This document shows positions 51,930 through 59,203 of a stretch of DNA of 64,000 bases, piece after piece; position 1 is the stretch's first letter, and each line of letters begins with the position of its first letter. The notes below the pieces were generated by a model. The model saw only the letters and a program-made list of their open reading frames with translations. It was not told the origin of the DNA and ran no database searches. The stretch comes from Streptomyces sp. Ag109_O5-10 (GTDB lineage: Bacteria > Actinomycetota > Actinomycetes > Streptomycetales > Streptomycetaceae), in assembly GCF_900105755.1 (NCBI RefSeq), contig NZ_FNTQ01000001.1, positions 8,246,001 through 8,310,000 on the forward strand, in the 5' to 3' direction. A program made the translations under genes and the position numbers.

Positions 51930-52904
51930 TCAGCGGGCCAGCACCCGCCGCAGCCAGTCCATGTGGGCCGCGCGTGCCGACCGGGACACGGCGGCCTGGG
52001 GGGCGAAGCCGTCGAAGCCGTGGAAGCCGCCGGGCCAGACGTGGAGTTCGGCGATACCGCCGGACTGCCAGATGCGGGAGGCGTAGGCGACGGTCTCGTC
52101 GCGGAAGGTCTCGGCGGAGCCGACGTCGAGGAAGGCCGGGGGGAGGTTCGTGAGGTCGGTGGCACGCGCCGGGGCCGCGTAGGGGGAGACGTCGGGGCCG
52201 CCCCGGCGCTCGCCGAGCAGGGCGGTCCAGCCGGTCTCGTTGGAGGTGCGGTCCCAGAGGCCGAGGCCCTTCATCTGGTGGCTGGAGGGGGTGTCGTTGC
52301 GGTCGTCGAGCATCGGACAGAGCAACATCTGGCCGATCACGGACGGACCCTGACGGTCCCTCAGGAGGAGGGCCAGGGCTGCCGTGAGGCCGCCGCCCGC
52401 GCTGGCGCCCGCGATCACGATCCGTTCCGGGTCGCCGCCGATCTCCTTCGCGTGCTCCGCGGTCCACAGCAGCCCCGCGTACACGTCCTCGACCGGCGCG
52501 GGGTGCGGATGCTCGGGCGCCAGCCGGTACTCCACCGACACCACCACCGCGCCCAGCTCCTTCGCCCAGGCCAGCGGGGCGTCCACGCCCAGCCGGTTGT
52601 TGCCGACCACCATGCCGCCGCCGTGGACGTGGTAGATCACCGGGAGCGGACCGGAGGCTGCCGGGGCGACCGGGCGGCAGACCAGGAGCGAGATCTCGGG
52701 GGCGTCCGCGGGGCCGGGGACCGTACGGTCCTCCACGTCGAACGCGCCCTCCATCGTGAGGTCCAGCTCGGCCAGGAGCCGTATCCCCGGGCCCTGCCGG
52801 ATCTCGGTGATGTCCGCCATCGTGAACGACGGAGGGATCGCGTCCTCGATCGGCTCCAGGGCGGCGGCGAGTTCGGGGTCGAACGGGGGCGGTACGGCGG
52901 TCAT
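51930..52904 (-). CDS. HSL-family alpha/beta hydrolase (esterase)
   Basis: 324-residue esterase of the hormone-sensitive-lipase group. HGGG at 94-97 forms the oxyanion hole, GASAGGG supplies Ser168, the acid is in AFLDVGSAETFRDE and the His in WPGGFHGFD. Substrates of this group are short-chain esters or lactones. It is convergent with the beta-helix gene, only 19 bp away, and divergent from an F420-type oxidoreductase with a 308-bp gap carrying tandem array B. Confidence 0.9.
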   Translation of the reverse strand: MTAVPPPFDPELAAALEPIEDAIPPSFTMADITEIRQGPGIRLLAELDLTMEGAFDVEDRTVPGPADAPEISLLVCRPVAPAASGPLPVIYHVHGGGMVVGNNRLGVDAPLAWAKELGAVVVSVEYRLAPEHPHPAPVEDVYAGLLWTAEHAKEIGGDPERIVIAGASAGGGLTAALALLLRDRQGPSVIGQMLLCPMLDDRNDTPSSHQMKGLGLWDRTSNETGWTALLGERRGGPDVSPYAAPARATDLTNLPPAFLDVGSAETFRDETVAYASRIWQSGGIAELHVWPGGFHGFDGFAPQAAVSRSARAAHMDWLRRVLAR

Positions 52905-53140
52905 CGCGGCTCCTCGATCCGGGGTTCTGCGGCTCGTATGCCCATGATCCGGGCGGTCGTGCGCTCACCGGGGCCGCCGGTCGGCGAAGCTCCCCGCCGT
53001 CCGGCGGGTGCCTGTCCGGAAACACGCGCGGACACGCCGGGCCGCCGAAGCCGGGGCTTGACTTCGAGCGCGCTCCAGGACCTAGCGTCGAGGTGGCGGA
53101 CGACGATCAGTGCGGATCAGGGGACCGGCGCTGGACGTCG

Positions 53141-53205
53141 GCGCGGAACACCGATGTGGAACACCAGCGCGGAACTCCAGCGCGGAACCTCAGGGCGGAA
53201 CGGAG
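53141..53205. repeat. Tandem array B: five 13-bp units (GCGGAAC core)
   Basis: Units at 53141, 53154, 53167, 53180 and 53193; four start GCGGAAC and one GTGGAAC, with the next six bases varying. The array ends 7 bp before the ATG of the downstream gene and shares unit length and core with array A at 32739-32816. The rest of the 308-bp divergent gap shows no gene. Confidence 0.9.
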
Positions 53206-53212
53206 AACGGCC

Positions 53213-54094
53213 ATGCGCGTGGGCGTGCACATCAACCGGTTCAACCACCCCGGCGGCGGACCCGCCCTCGGCGCCGAACTCGCCGCCGCCGGTGCCGCGG
53301 CCGAGGCGGCGGGCGTCAGCTGGGTGTCGGTGATGGACCACTACTTCCAGATGGAGTTCAACGGCGGCGCCGAGGACCCCATGCTGGAGGCCTACACCAC
53401 CCTCGGCTACCTCGCCGGCCGCACCTCGACCGTGCGGCTCGGCGCCCTGGTGACGGGAGTGACGTACCGGCATCCCGGGCTCCTCGCCAAGATCGCCACC
53501 ACCCTGGACGTGGTGTCGGGCGGCCGGGCCACCCTGGGCATCGGTGCCGCCTGGTACGACCGTGAGCACCACGGACTCGGCGTGCCCTACCCGCCGCTCA
53601 AGGAGCGTTTCGAGCGGCTGGAGGAGGCGCTCAGGATCTGTCTGCAGATGTGGGACCCGGAGAACAACGGTCCCTTCGAGGGCCGGTACTACCAGCTCGC
53701 CGAGACGCTCTGCGTGCCCGCGCCGGTGAGCACCCCGCACCCCGAGATCATGATCGGCGGCCAGGGCGAGAAGAAGACCCTGCGCCTGGTGGCCCAGTAC
53801 GCCGACGCCTGCAACCTCATCCCCTCCTCCGCGGAGGAGCTGCGGCACAAACTGGAGGTGCTGCGCGGCCACTGCGACGAGGTCGGACGGGACTACGACA
53901 CCATCCGCAAGACCGTCGCGTACGGCGCCGAGCCGGTCACCACGGGCGACCTGGACGCCTTCACGAGGGACATCGAGGGCTACGCCAAGCTCGGCCTCGA
54001 CACCGTCATCCTGTCGCCGCGCCTCGGCGAGACCTCGGGCTGGATGGAGACCTTCGCCGCGCCGGCCGTCGAGCGGCTCGCCGGGATCGAGTGA
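53213..54094 (+). CDS. LLM-class F420-dependent oxidoreductase
   Basis: 293-residue luciferase-like oxidoreductase. Diagnostic stretches are WVSVMDHYFQMEF, VRLGALVTGVTYRHPGLLAK, DVVSGGRATLGIGAAWYDREH and PEIMIGGQGEKKTLRLVAQYAD, typical of F420-binding members in actinobacteria. Substrate unknown. The only upstream spacer between the 13-bp array and the ATG at 53213 is CGGCC; GGAG lies in the last repeat unit (53200-53203), so the array itself supplies the ribosome-binding site. Confidence 0.9.
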   Translation: MRVGVHINRFNHPGGGPALGAELAAAGAAAEAAGVSWVSVMDHYFQMEFNGGAEDPMLEAYTTLGYLAGRTSTVRLGALVTGVTYRHPGLLAKIATTLDVVSGGRATLGIGAAWYDREHHGLGVPYPPLKERFERLEEALRICLQMWDPENNGPFEGRYYQLAETLCVPAPVSTPHPEIMIGGQGEKKTLRLVAQYADACNLIPSSAEELRHKLEVLRGHCDEVGRDYDTIRKTVAYGAEPVTTGDLDAFTRDIEGYAKLGLDTVILSPRLGETSGWMETFAAPAVERLAGIE

Positions 54095-54116
54095 GCGGGA
54101 GCGGACGCGGGGCGCG

Positions 54117-54148
54117 CGAAAGGGGCCGGCGGTCGCCGGCCCCTTTCG
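54117..54148. terminator. Bidirectional terminator
   Basis: Perfect 15-bp stem, CGAAAGGGGCCGGCG (54117-54131) with CGCCGGCCCCTTTCG (54134-54148) and a 2-nt loop, between convergent genes. Confidence 0.85.
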
Positions 54149-54157
54149 GGGGGTGGG

Positions 54158-54715
54158 TCAGGCGGCCACGCCCACGTTGCCGTGCAGGCGGGCGACGACC
54201 TCGGTCAGCTGGGCGGCGACCTCGGTGTCGTCGGCCGGGTGGGTCTCGGCGAAGCGGGTCACCGAACCGGGGATCGACAGCTTGATGTCCTCGATCACCT
54301 TGCCGCCGGCGATGCCCACGGCCTTGCGCGCCTCGTCCTGCGCCCACACGCCGCCGTACTGGCCGAAGGCGGTGCCGACGACGGCGACCGGCTTGCCGCC
54401 GAAGGCGCCGGCGCCGTACGGGCGGGACAGCCAGTCGATGGCGTTCTTCAGGACGGCCGGGATGGTGCCGTTGTACTCGGGGGAGAAGAGCAGGAACGCG
54501 TCGGCGGCCTGGGCGGCCTCGCGCAGCTTCGCGGCGGCGGCCGGGACGTCGCCCGCCACGTCGATGTCCTCGTTGTAGAACGGGATGTCGGCCAGGCCCT
54601 CGAAGACCTCGACGACGGCACCCTCGGGGGCGAGCTTGACGGCCGCCTCGGCGAGCTGGCGGTTGTGCGAACCGGCGCGAAGGCTGCCGACGAGCGCAAG
54701 GATGCGGACAGACAT
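54158..54715 (-). CDS. NAD(P)H-dependent FMN reductase
   Basis: 185-residue flavodoxin-like reductase (NADPH_dep_FMN_red family). LVGSLRAGSHNRQLAE is the FMN phosphate loop and LLFSPEYNGTIPAVLKNAIDW the second flavin contact. Members reduce free FMN, quinones or azo dyes. I start at MSVRIL (54715, GGAG 7 nt upstream); an ATG at 54784 would run through the operators. It is divergent from a TetR regulator, with two GGACC-N2-GGTCC dyads between them. Confidence 0.92.
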   Translation of the reverse strand: MSVRILALVGSLRAGSHNRQLAEAAVKLAPEGAVVEVFEGLADIPFYNEDIDVAGDVPAAAAKLREAAQAADAFLLFSPEYNGTIPAVLKNAIDWLSRPYGAGAFGGKPVAVVGTAFGQYGGVWAQDEARKAVGIAGGKVIEDIKLSIPGSVTRFAETHPADDTEVAAQLTEVVARLHGNVGVAA

Positions 54716-54754
54716 GGGGAGCTCCAAGGGGGGTGAAACACTGCCGTAACGAAT

Positions 54755-54803
54755 CCGGACCGAGGTCCGGTTAATTTCTAACACCCTAAGCGGACCTCGG
54801 TCC
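54755..54803. promoter_or_regulatory. Paired TetR operators GGACC-N2-GGTCC
   Basis: CCGGACC-GA-GGTCCGG (54755-54770) and GGACC-TC-GGTCC (54792-54803), centres 35 bp apart, in the gap between the FMN reductase and TetR genes. Confidence 0.75.
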
Positions 54804-54834
54804 AGTTCTGTTCCCGATGCTTTACGCTGTCTTC

Positions 54835-55497
54835 ATGTCCAGCGTCCTGCCGCCCCTCCCGCAGCCCCAGGAGCCCTTCGACACCCCACAGTTGCTCGAA
54901 GTCGGACCCGCTCCTGAAGAGCCGTGCCTGCGTGCCGACGCGGCCCGCAACCGCGCCCGGCTGCTGGAGGCCGCCGCCCGGCTGATCGCCGAGCACGGGG
55001 TGGCCGGCGTGACCATGGAAGCGGTGGCCGCGGCGGCCGAGGTGGGCAAGGGCACGGTCTTCCGCCGCTTCGGCGACCGTACCGGACTGCTGATGGCGCT
55101 GCTCGACCACTCCTCGCGACAGCTCCAGGCGGACTTCATGGGCGGGCCCCCGCCTCTCGGCCCCGGCGCCCCGCCGGTCGAACGGCTGAGGGCGTTCGGC
55201 GTCGCGGTGCTCTACCGCGCGGCCGAGCAGCTCGACCTGCAGCTGGCCGCCCAGCCCGAGCCCACCCGGCGCTACGCCAATCCGCCGATCCAGGCACTGC
55301 GCACCCACGTGACGGTGCTGCTGCGGCAGATCGATCCGGCCGCCGACTGCGAACTGCTCGCCCAGACGCTGCTCGCCTACCTCGACCCCGCCCAGATCCA
55401 CCACCTGACCAGGCAGTGCGGGATGCCGATGGAGCGCCTGGAGGCCGGCTGGACCGACCTGGTCGACCGCGTCACGCGGACGGCGCTGCCCCGCTGA
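54835..55497 (+). CDS. TetR-family repressor
   Basis: 220-residue regulator. After a Pro-rich 30-residue N-terminus comes a typical TetR HTH (LLEAAARLIAEHGVAGVTME, VAAAAEVGKGTVFRRFGDRTGLL) and an all-helical ligand domain. It probably represses the divergent FMN reductase through the two dyads at 54755-54803. The start is uncertain: ATG 54835 or 54817, neither with a good ribosome-binding site. Its 3' end overlaps the convergent monooxygenase gene by 26 bp. Confidence 0.9.
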   Translation: MSSVLPPLPQPQEPFDTPQLLEVGPAPEEPCLRADAARNRARLLEAAARLIAEHGVAGVTMEAVAAAAEVGKGTVFRRFGDRTGLLMALLDHSSRQLQADFMGGPPPLGPGAPPVERLRAFGVAVLYRAAEQLDLQLAAQPEPTRRYANPPIQALRTHVTVLLRQIDPAADCELLAQTLLAYLDPAQIHHLTRQCGMPMERLEAGWTDLVDRVTRTALPR

Positions 55498-56653
55498 CGT
55501 CCATCTCGCCGCCGTCCGGACCGGCGCCGGTGAACATGTCGACAAGTCCCTGGGGCGCGTCGGCCCGGAACAGCATGGCGGCGCTCGCCGCGGAGTCCGC
55601 CGCGGACCGCTCGGCACGCCTGAACATCTTCTCCTCGTAGGCGGCCAGGGCGGCCTCGGGGTCGCCGGGGTGCGCGGCGAGCGCGAGGCCCAGGTCGGCG
55701 CCGTCGATCAGCGCCAGGTTGGCGCCCTCGCCGGCGAAGGGCGACATCAGGTGCGCCGCGTCACCGAGCAAGGTGACCCCCGGGACCCGGTCCCAGCGGT
55801 GGCCGACCGGCAGGGCGTGGATCCGCCGCGGCACCAGCGGGCCCTCGGCGTCCGCGACCAGCGCCCGCAGGCACTTGTCCCAGTCGCCGAAGTGGTCGAG
55901 CACGGCCCGCCTGGCGGCCTCGGCGTCGGTGAAGTCGATCCCGTCCAGCCACTCCTCGGGCGCCTCGACCGCCGTGTACACGTGCAGGCTGCCGTCGCTC
56001 TCCCGGTGGCCGAGGAGGCCCCGGCCCGCGCCGAGCGCGAACAGCATGCCCGCGCCGACCACTTCGGCGCTCCCCGGGTGCCGTACGTCCGCGTCCGGCA
56101 GGTCCGCCTCCACGAACGAGACCCCGGTGTACGCGGGCCGCGCGTCCGAGACCAGCGGGCGGATCCGGGACCAGGCACCGTCCGCGCCGACCAGCAGATC
56201 GGTCGTGAAGGAGCCGCCGTCCTCCAGGGTCACCTCGTGCCGGCCGCCGCCGAGCGGGCGGGCGCCGGTGACCTTCGCGCCCCAGCGGATCACCCCGTCG
56301 GGGAGGCTGCCGGTCAGCAGCCGGCGCAGGTCTCCCCGGTCGATCTCGGGCCGCCCGCCGGTGCCGTCGTCGGGGATGTCCAGCACGACCCGCGCGTCCT
56401 TGTCCAGGACCCGTGTCGCCTGGCCGCCCGCGTGGACGTGCGCCAGGAACGCGTCGTACAGCCCGGCCGCGCGCAGCGCCGGCTGGCCGGAATCGTCGTG
56501 GATGTCGAGCATGCCGCCCTGGGTGCGGGCCGTCGCCGACGCGTCGAGGTCGAAGACGGCCGCCTCGACGCCGTGCACCCGCAGCACCCGGGCGAGCGTG
56601 AGCCCGCCGAGACCGGCCCCGACGATCGCGACGGGGTGGTGGGGAGTGGACAT
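55472..56653 (-). CDS. FAD-dependent monooxygenase, TetX-like
   Basis: 393-residue class A flavin monooxygenase. GAGLGGLTLAR (12-22) binds ADP, GADGAWSRIRPLV is the DG motif, and LLGDAAHLMSPFAGEGANLAL the GD motif. The N-terminal DLDASATARTQGGMLDIHDDSGQ stretch is typical of the TetX/aromatic-hydroxylase-like subgroup. Relatives inactivate tetracyclines or hydroxylate polyketides, but the substrate here is not shown. It is cotranscribed with, and 9 bp downstream of, a TetR repressor with TetR_C-type ligand domain, which strengthens a drug- or polyketide-response idea. Confidence 0.9.
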   Translation of the reverse strand: MSTPHHPVAIVGAGLGGLTLARVLRVHGVEAAVFDLDASATARTQGGMLDIHDDSGQPALRAAGLYDAFLAHVHAGGQATRVLDKDARVVLDIPDDGTGGRPEIDRGDLRRLLTGSLPDGVIRWGAKVTGARPLGGGRHEVTLEDGGSFTTDLLVGADGAWSRIRPLVSDARPAYTGVSFVEADLPDADVRHPGSAEVVGAGMLFALGAGRGLLGHRESDGSLHVYTAVEAPEEWLDGIDFTDAEAARRAVLDHFGDWDKCLRALVADAEGPLVPRRIHALPVGHRWDRVPGVTLLGDAAHLMSPFAGEGANLALIDGADLGLALAAHPGDPEAALAAYEEKMFRRAERSAADSAASAAMLFRADAPQGLVDMFTGAGPDGGEMDVSGAAPSA

Positions 56654-56662
56654 GGGGGTCTC

Positions 56663-57334
56663 CTAGTCATGGGGTTCGGGTACGGCGGTGTGCTCGATGC
56701 CGTTGATCAGGGCCTGGAAGGCCCAGGACACGCGGGCCTCGGGCGCGCCCGACAGGAGCACCCCGGAGGCGGCGGCGATGTGCGGATGGGTGCGGTCCGA
56801 CACCCGGCTCAGCGCCCGGCCGAGGGCGTCCCAGTCCTCCTGGGACGCCTCGCCCGCGTGCTCGGCGGCGGTCGCGGTGGCGCGCTGCAGCAGCAGGTCG
56901 ACGCCCCAGGCGGCCCGCTCGCGCGGCACCCCGCCCTCGTCGAGCAGGCCCAGCAGGGTCTCGATCAGGTCCAGGTAGTGCGGGCCGCTCGGCCACGCGG
57001 TCAGTGCGGAGCGGGCGAGACTCGGATACTCCATGAGCATCCGTGTGTACGCGACGAGCACCCGCTCCAGCCGCTCTCGCCAGTCGCCCTCCGCCGGTGC
57101 CGGGCCGACGGAGCCGAGCAGCTCGTCCAGGACGGCCGCGTGCAGCTCGGCGGTGTTGCGGACGTAGACGTACAGCGAGGCCGGTCCGGTGTCGAGCTCC
57201 TGGGCCAGGCGCCGCATGGTGACCTTGTGCAGGCCCTCGGCGCGCAGGATCTCCACGGCGGCGGCGACGATGGCCTCCCTGGACAGGGCGGGCTTGGCGG
57301 GACGCTCCCGGCGGGAACGGGGAGTTGCTGGCAT
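56663..57334 (-). CDS. TetR-family repressor of the tetracycline-repressor type
   Basis: 223-residue regulator. HTH: REAIVAAAVEILRAEGLHKV then RRLAQELDTGPASLYVYVRN, the exact spacing of TetR(B)/Rv-type members, followed by a TetR_C_1-like domain (PHYLDLIETLLGLLDEGG). It heads the operon with the monooxygenase. Three evenly spaced CGAAC-N2-GTTCG dyads lie directly upstream (57348-57389) and are its likely operators. Confidence 0.92.
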   Translation of the reverse strand: MPATPRSRRERPAKPALSREAIVAAAVEILRAEGLHKVTMRRLAQELDTGPASLYVYVRNTAELHAAVLDELLGSVGPAPAEGDWRERLERVLVAYTRMLMEYPSLARSALTAWPSGPHYLDLIETLLGLLDEGGVPRERAAWGVDLLLQRATATAAEHAGEASQEDWDALGRALSRVSDRTHPHIAAASGVLLSGAPEARVSWAFQALINGIEHTAVPEPHD

Positions 57335-57345
57335 GCGTCCACCAT

Positions 57346-57390
57346 AACGAACGCGTTCGTTGCGAACAAGTTCGTGACGAACGTGTTCGT
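57346..57390. promoter_or_regulatory. Three consecutive CGAAC-N2-GTTCG operators
   Basis: Dyads at 57348-57359, 57363-57374 and 57378-57389, exactly 15 bp apart; the first extends to a perfect 16-bp palindrome AACGAACGCGTTCGTT (57346-57361). They begin 11 bp upstream of the TetR start codon, so occupancy would block transcription of TetR and the monooxygenase. Confidence 0.8.
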
Positions 57391-57417
57391 CAGATGGGAT
57401 GAAGAGCCCACGGACCG

Positions 57418-57530
57418 GCTGATCGAGGCCCGCGCGAAGAGCCTTCGGAGTCCGCGTTCGAGGGGGCCTTCGGAGTCCTTCGGAGTCCGCGTGAGGGGCC
57501 TCCGGGGTCCGCGTGAAGGGCCCCTGGGGG
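57418..57530. repeat. Imperfect direct repeats CCTTCGGAGTCCGCG
   Basis: CCTTCGGAGT at 57442, 57466 and 57477, and a variant CCTCCGGGGT at 57499, three of them followed by CCGCGT; flanked by GGCTGATC at both sides. It occupies the space between the TetR operators and the LacI promoter. No coding potential. Confidence 0.6.
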
Positions 57531-57607
57531 CGGCTGATCAGGGCCCAACTCGTCTAACTGTCAACCACCTTGACCCGCCCGTCCCCCCTCCCCGGGCTTC
57601 TGCCAAG

Positions 57608-58651
57608 ATGCCGTACGTCATGGTGCACATCCCGAAACCGCCCGCGGCGTCGCCGGTCCCGCGCGCGGTCCCCACGAGCGCCGATGTGGCCCGCCTGGCG
57701 GGCGTCTCCCGCGCGACCGTCTCCTACGTCCTCAACAACACCAGTGCCGTCCGGATCAGCGAGCCCACCCGCCGCCGGGTCCACGAGGCCGCGAAGGAAC
57801 TCGGGTACGTCCCGCACGCGGCCGCCCGCAGCCTGCGCGCCGGCCACAGCCGGATGGTCCTGATGCCCGCCCCGGCCATCGCGATGGGCCCGCTGCACGG
57901 GCAGTTCATCAACGAACTCCAGTGGGCCCTCAGTCGCCTCGACTACACGGTCGTCCAGTACGGAACCGCGGGCCTGCGCGGCGACGAAGCGGCCCGCGCC
58001 TGGGCGGAGTTGAGGCCGGTGGCCGTGCTGGTCCCGGACGCCGAACTGGGCCCCGAGGGCGTCTCGGTCCTCAAGCGGGCCGGCGCCCGTGCCGTGGTGA
58101 CCTTCGGCCCCGAACGCGTCGAGGGCGCCCACGCCCTGCTCATGGACCACGACGCCGTCGGCCATTGCGCAGGACGCCATCTGTACGCCCGCGGCCGGCG
58201 CCGGATCGGCGTGGTCGTCCCCGAGGAGGCCGGCCTGGAGAGATACTCCCGGCCCCGCCTCGAAGGCGTGCGCCAGGCCCTGCACGGTACCGACGCCCGG
58301 GTGACCGCGGTGCCGCTCGCCTACACGGAGCAGTCGGCGGCCGAACTCGCCGCGCGCTGGCCCGAGTCGGGGATCGACGCGGTGTTCGCGTACAACGACG
58401 AGTACGCCATGCTGCTGATGCGCGCCCTCCAGGACATGGGCGTGCGCGTCCCCGAGGACACCGCGGTGCTCGGCGCCGACGACCTGATGCTGGGCCGGCT
58501 GCTACGGCCCCGGCTCTCCACGATCCACATCGCACTGCCCTCCGGCCGGGAGCTGGCCGAACTGGTCGACCGCGTGGTGCAGGACCCCGGCGCCGAACCG
58601 GAGACGCACCGGGTGCTCGGCGCCTCGGTCGTGCAGCGCGAGTCCAGCTGA
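57608..58651 (+). CDS. LacI-family transcriptional regulator
   Basis: 347-residue regulator. The HTH is SADVARLAGVSRATVSYVLN followed by the hinge helix RRRVHEAAKELGYVPHAAARSL, then a periplasmic-binding-like effector domain (VFAYNDEYAMLLMRALQDMG, ADDLMLGRLLRPRLSTIHI). Its ligand is unknown. The start is ATG 57608 or 57620, four codons later; both lie before the HTH and neither has a strong ribosome-binding site. No sugar genes adjoin, so it may act at a distance. Confidence 0.9.
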   Translation: MPYVMVHIPKPPAASPVPRAVPTSADVARLAGVSRATVSYVLNNTSAVRISEPTRRRVHEAAKELGYVPHAAARSLRAGHSRMVLMPAPAIAMGPLHGQFINELQWALSRLDYTVVQYGTAGLRGDEAARAWAELRPVAVLVPDAELGPEGVSVLKRAGARAVVTFGPERVEGAHALLMDHDAVGHCAGRHLYARGRRRIGVVVPEEAGLERYSRPRLEGVRQALHGTDARVTAVPLAYTEQSAAELAARWPESGIDAVFAYNDEYAMLLMRALQDMGVRVPEDTAVLGADDLMLGRLLRPRLSTIHIALPSGRELAELVDRVVQDPGAEPETHRVLGASVVQRESS

Positions 58652-58686
58652 CCCCGGCCGGCACCGCGCCACTGGCCTGCCCGTTC

Positions 58687-59067
58687 CTACTCGCCCTGCG
58701 CGTCGCCCTGCTGCGCCGCGATGCTCTTGCGGACCTCGTCCATGTCCAGCTTGCGGGCCTGGCCGATGACGTCCGTCAGGGCGGCCTCCGGCAGGGCGCC
58801 GGGCTGGGCGAAGACGGCGACCTGGTCGCGGACGATCATCAGGGTCGGGATCGACTGGATGCCGAAGGCCTGCGCCAGCTCCGGCTGCGCCTCGGTGTCC
58901 ACCTTGGCGAAGACCAGGTCGGGGTTGTCCTGGGCGGCCTTCTCGTAGACCGGGGCGAACATCCGGCACGGGCCGCACCAGGACGCCCAGAAGTCGATGA
59001 GGACGAACTCGTTGTCGGTGACCGTCTGGTCGAAGTTCTCCTTGGTGAGCTCCACGGTGCTGCTCAT
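58687..59067 (-). CDS. Thioredoxin
   Basis: 126-residue thioredoxin with the WCGPC active site (C31, C34) in DFWASWCGPCRMFAPVYEKA, and the cis-Pro loop IQSIPTLMIV. The last 20 residues are a charged extension beyond the usual fold. It reduces protein disulfides in the cytoplasm. The ATG at 59067 has GAGGGAAG upstream; longer frame-open sequence crosses the divergent promoter. Divergent from a flavin disulfide reductase that may supply its electrons. Confidence 0.94.
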   Translation of the reverse strand: MSSTVELTKENFDQTVTDNEFVLIDFWASWCGPCRMFAPVYEKAAQDNPDLVFAKVDTEAQPELAQAFGIQSIPTLMIVRDQVAVFAQPGALPEAALTDVIGQARKLDMDEVRKSIAAQQGDAQGE

Positions 59068-59131
59068 GTGTGCTTCCCTCTTCCTGATGTGGGGGACGCC
59101 CCGGTGCGGGACGGAACCGCTCGCGACAACA

Positions 59132-59145
59132 TGTCCGGCCGGACA
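59132..59145. promoter_or_regulatory. Perfect 14-bp palindrome between thioredoxin and disulfide reductase genes
   Basis: TGTCCGGCCGGACA is fully palindromic, about 70 bp from each start codon in the 136-bp divergent gap. It probably binds a regulator of both genes. Confidence 0.55.
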
Positions 59146-59203
59146 GGTATTCCGCCTGCCCACCCGTGTGGCCTCCGCGCACACCACCCGCAAGACTGGC
59201 CCC

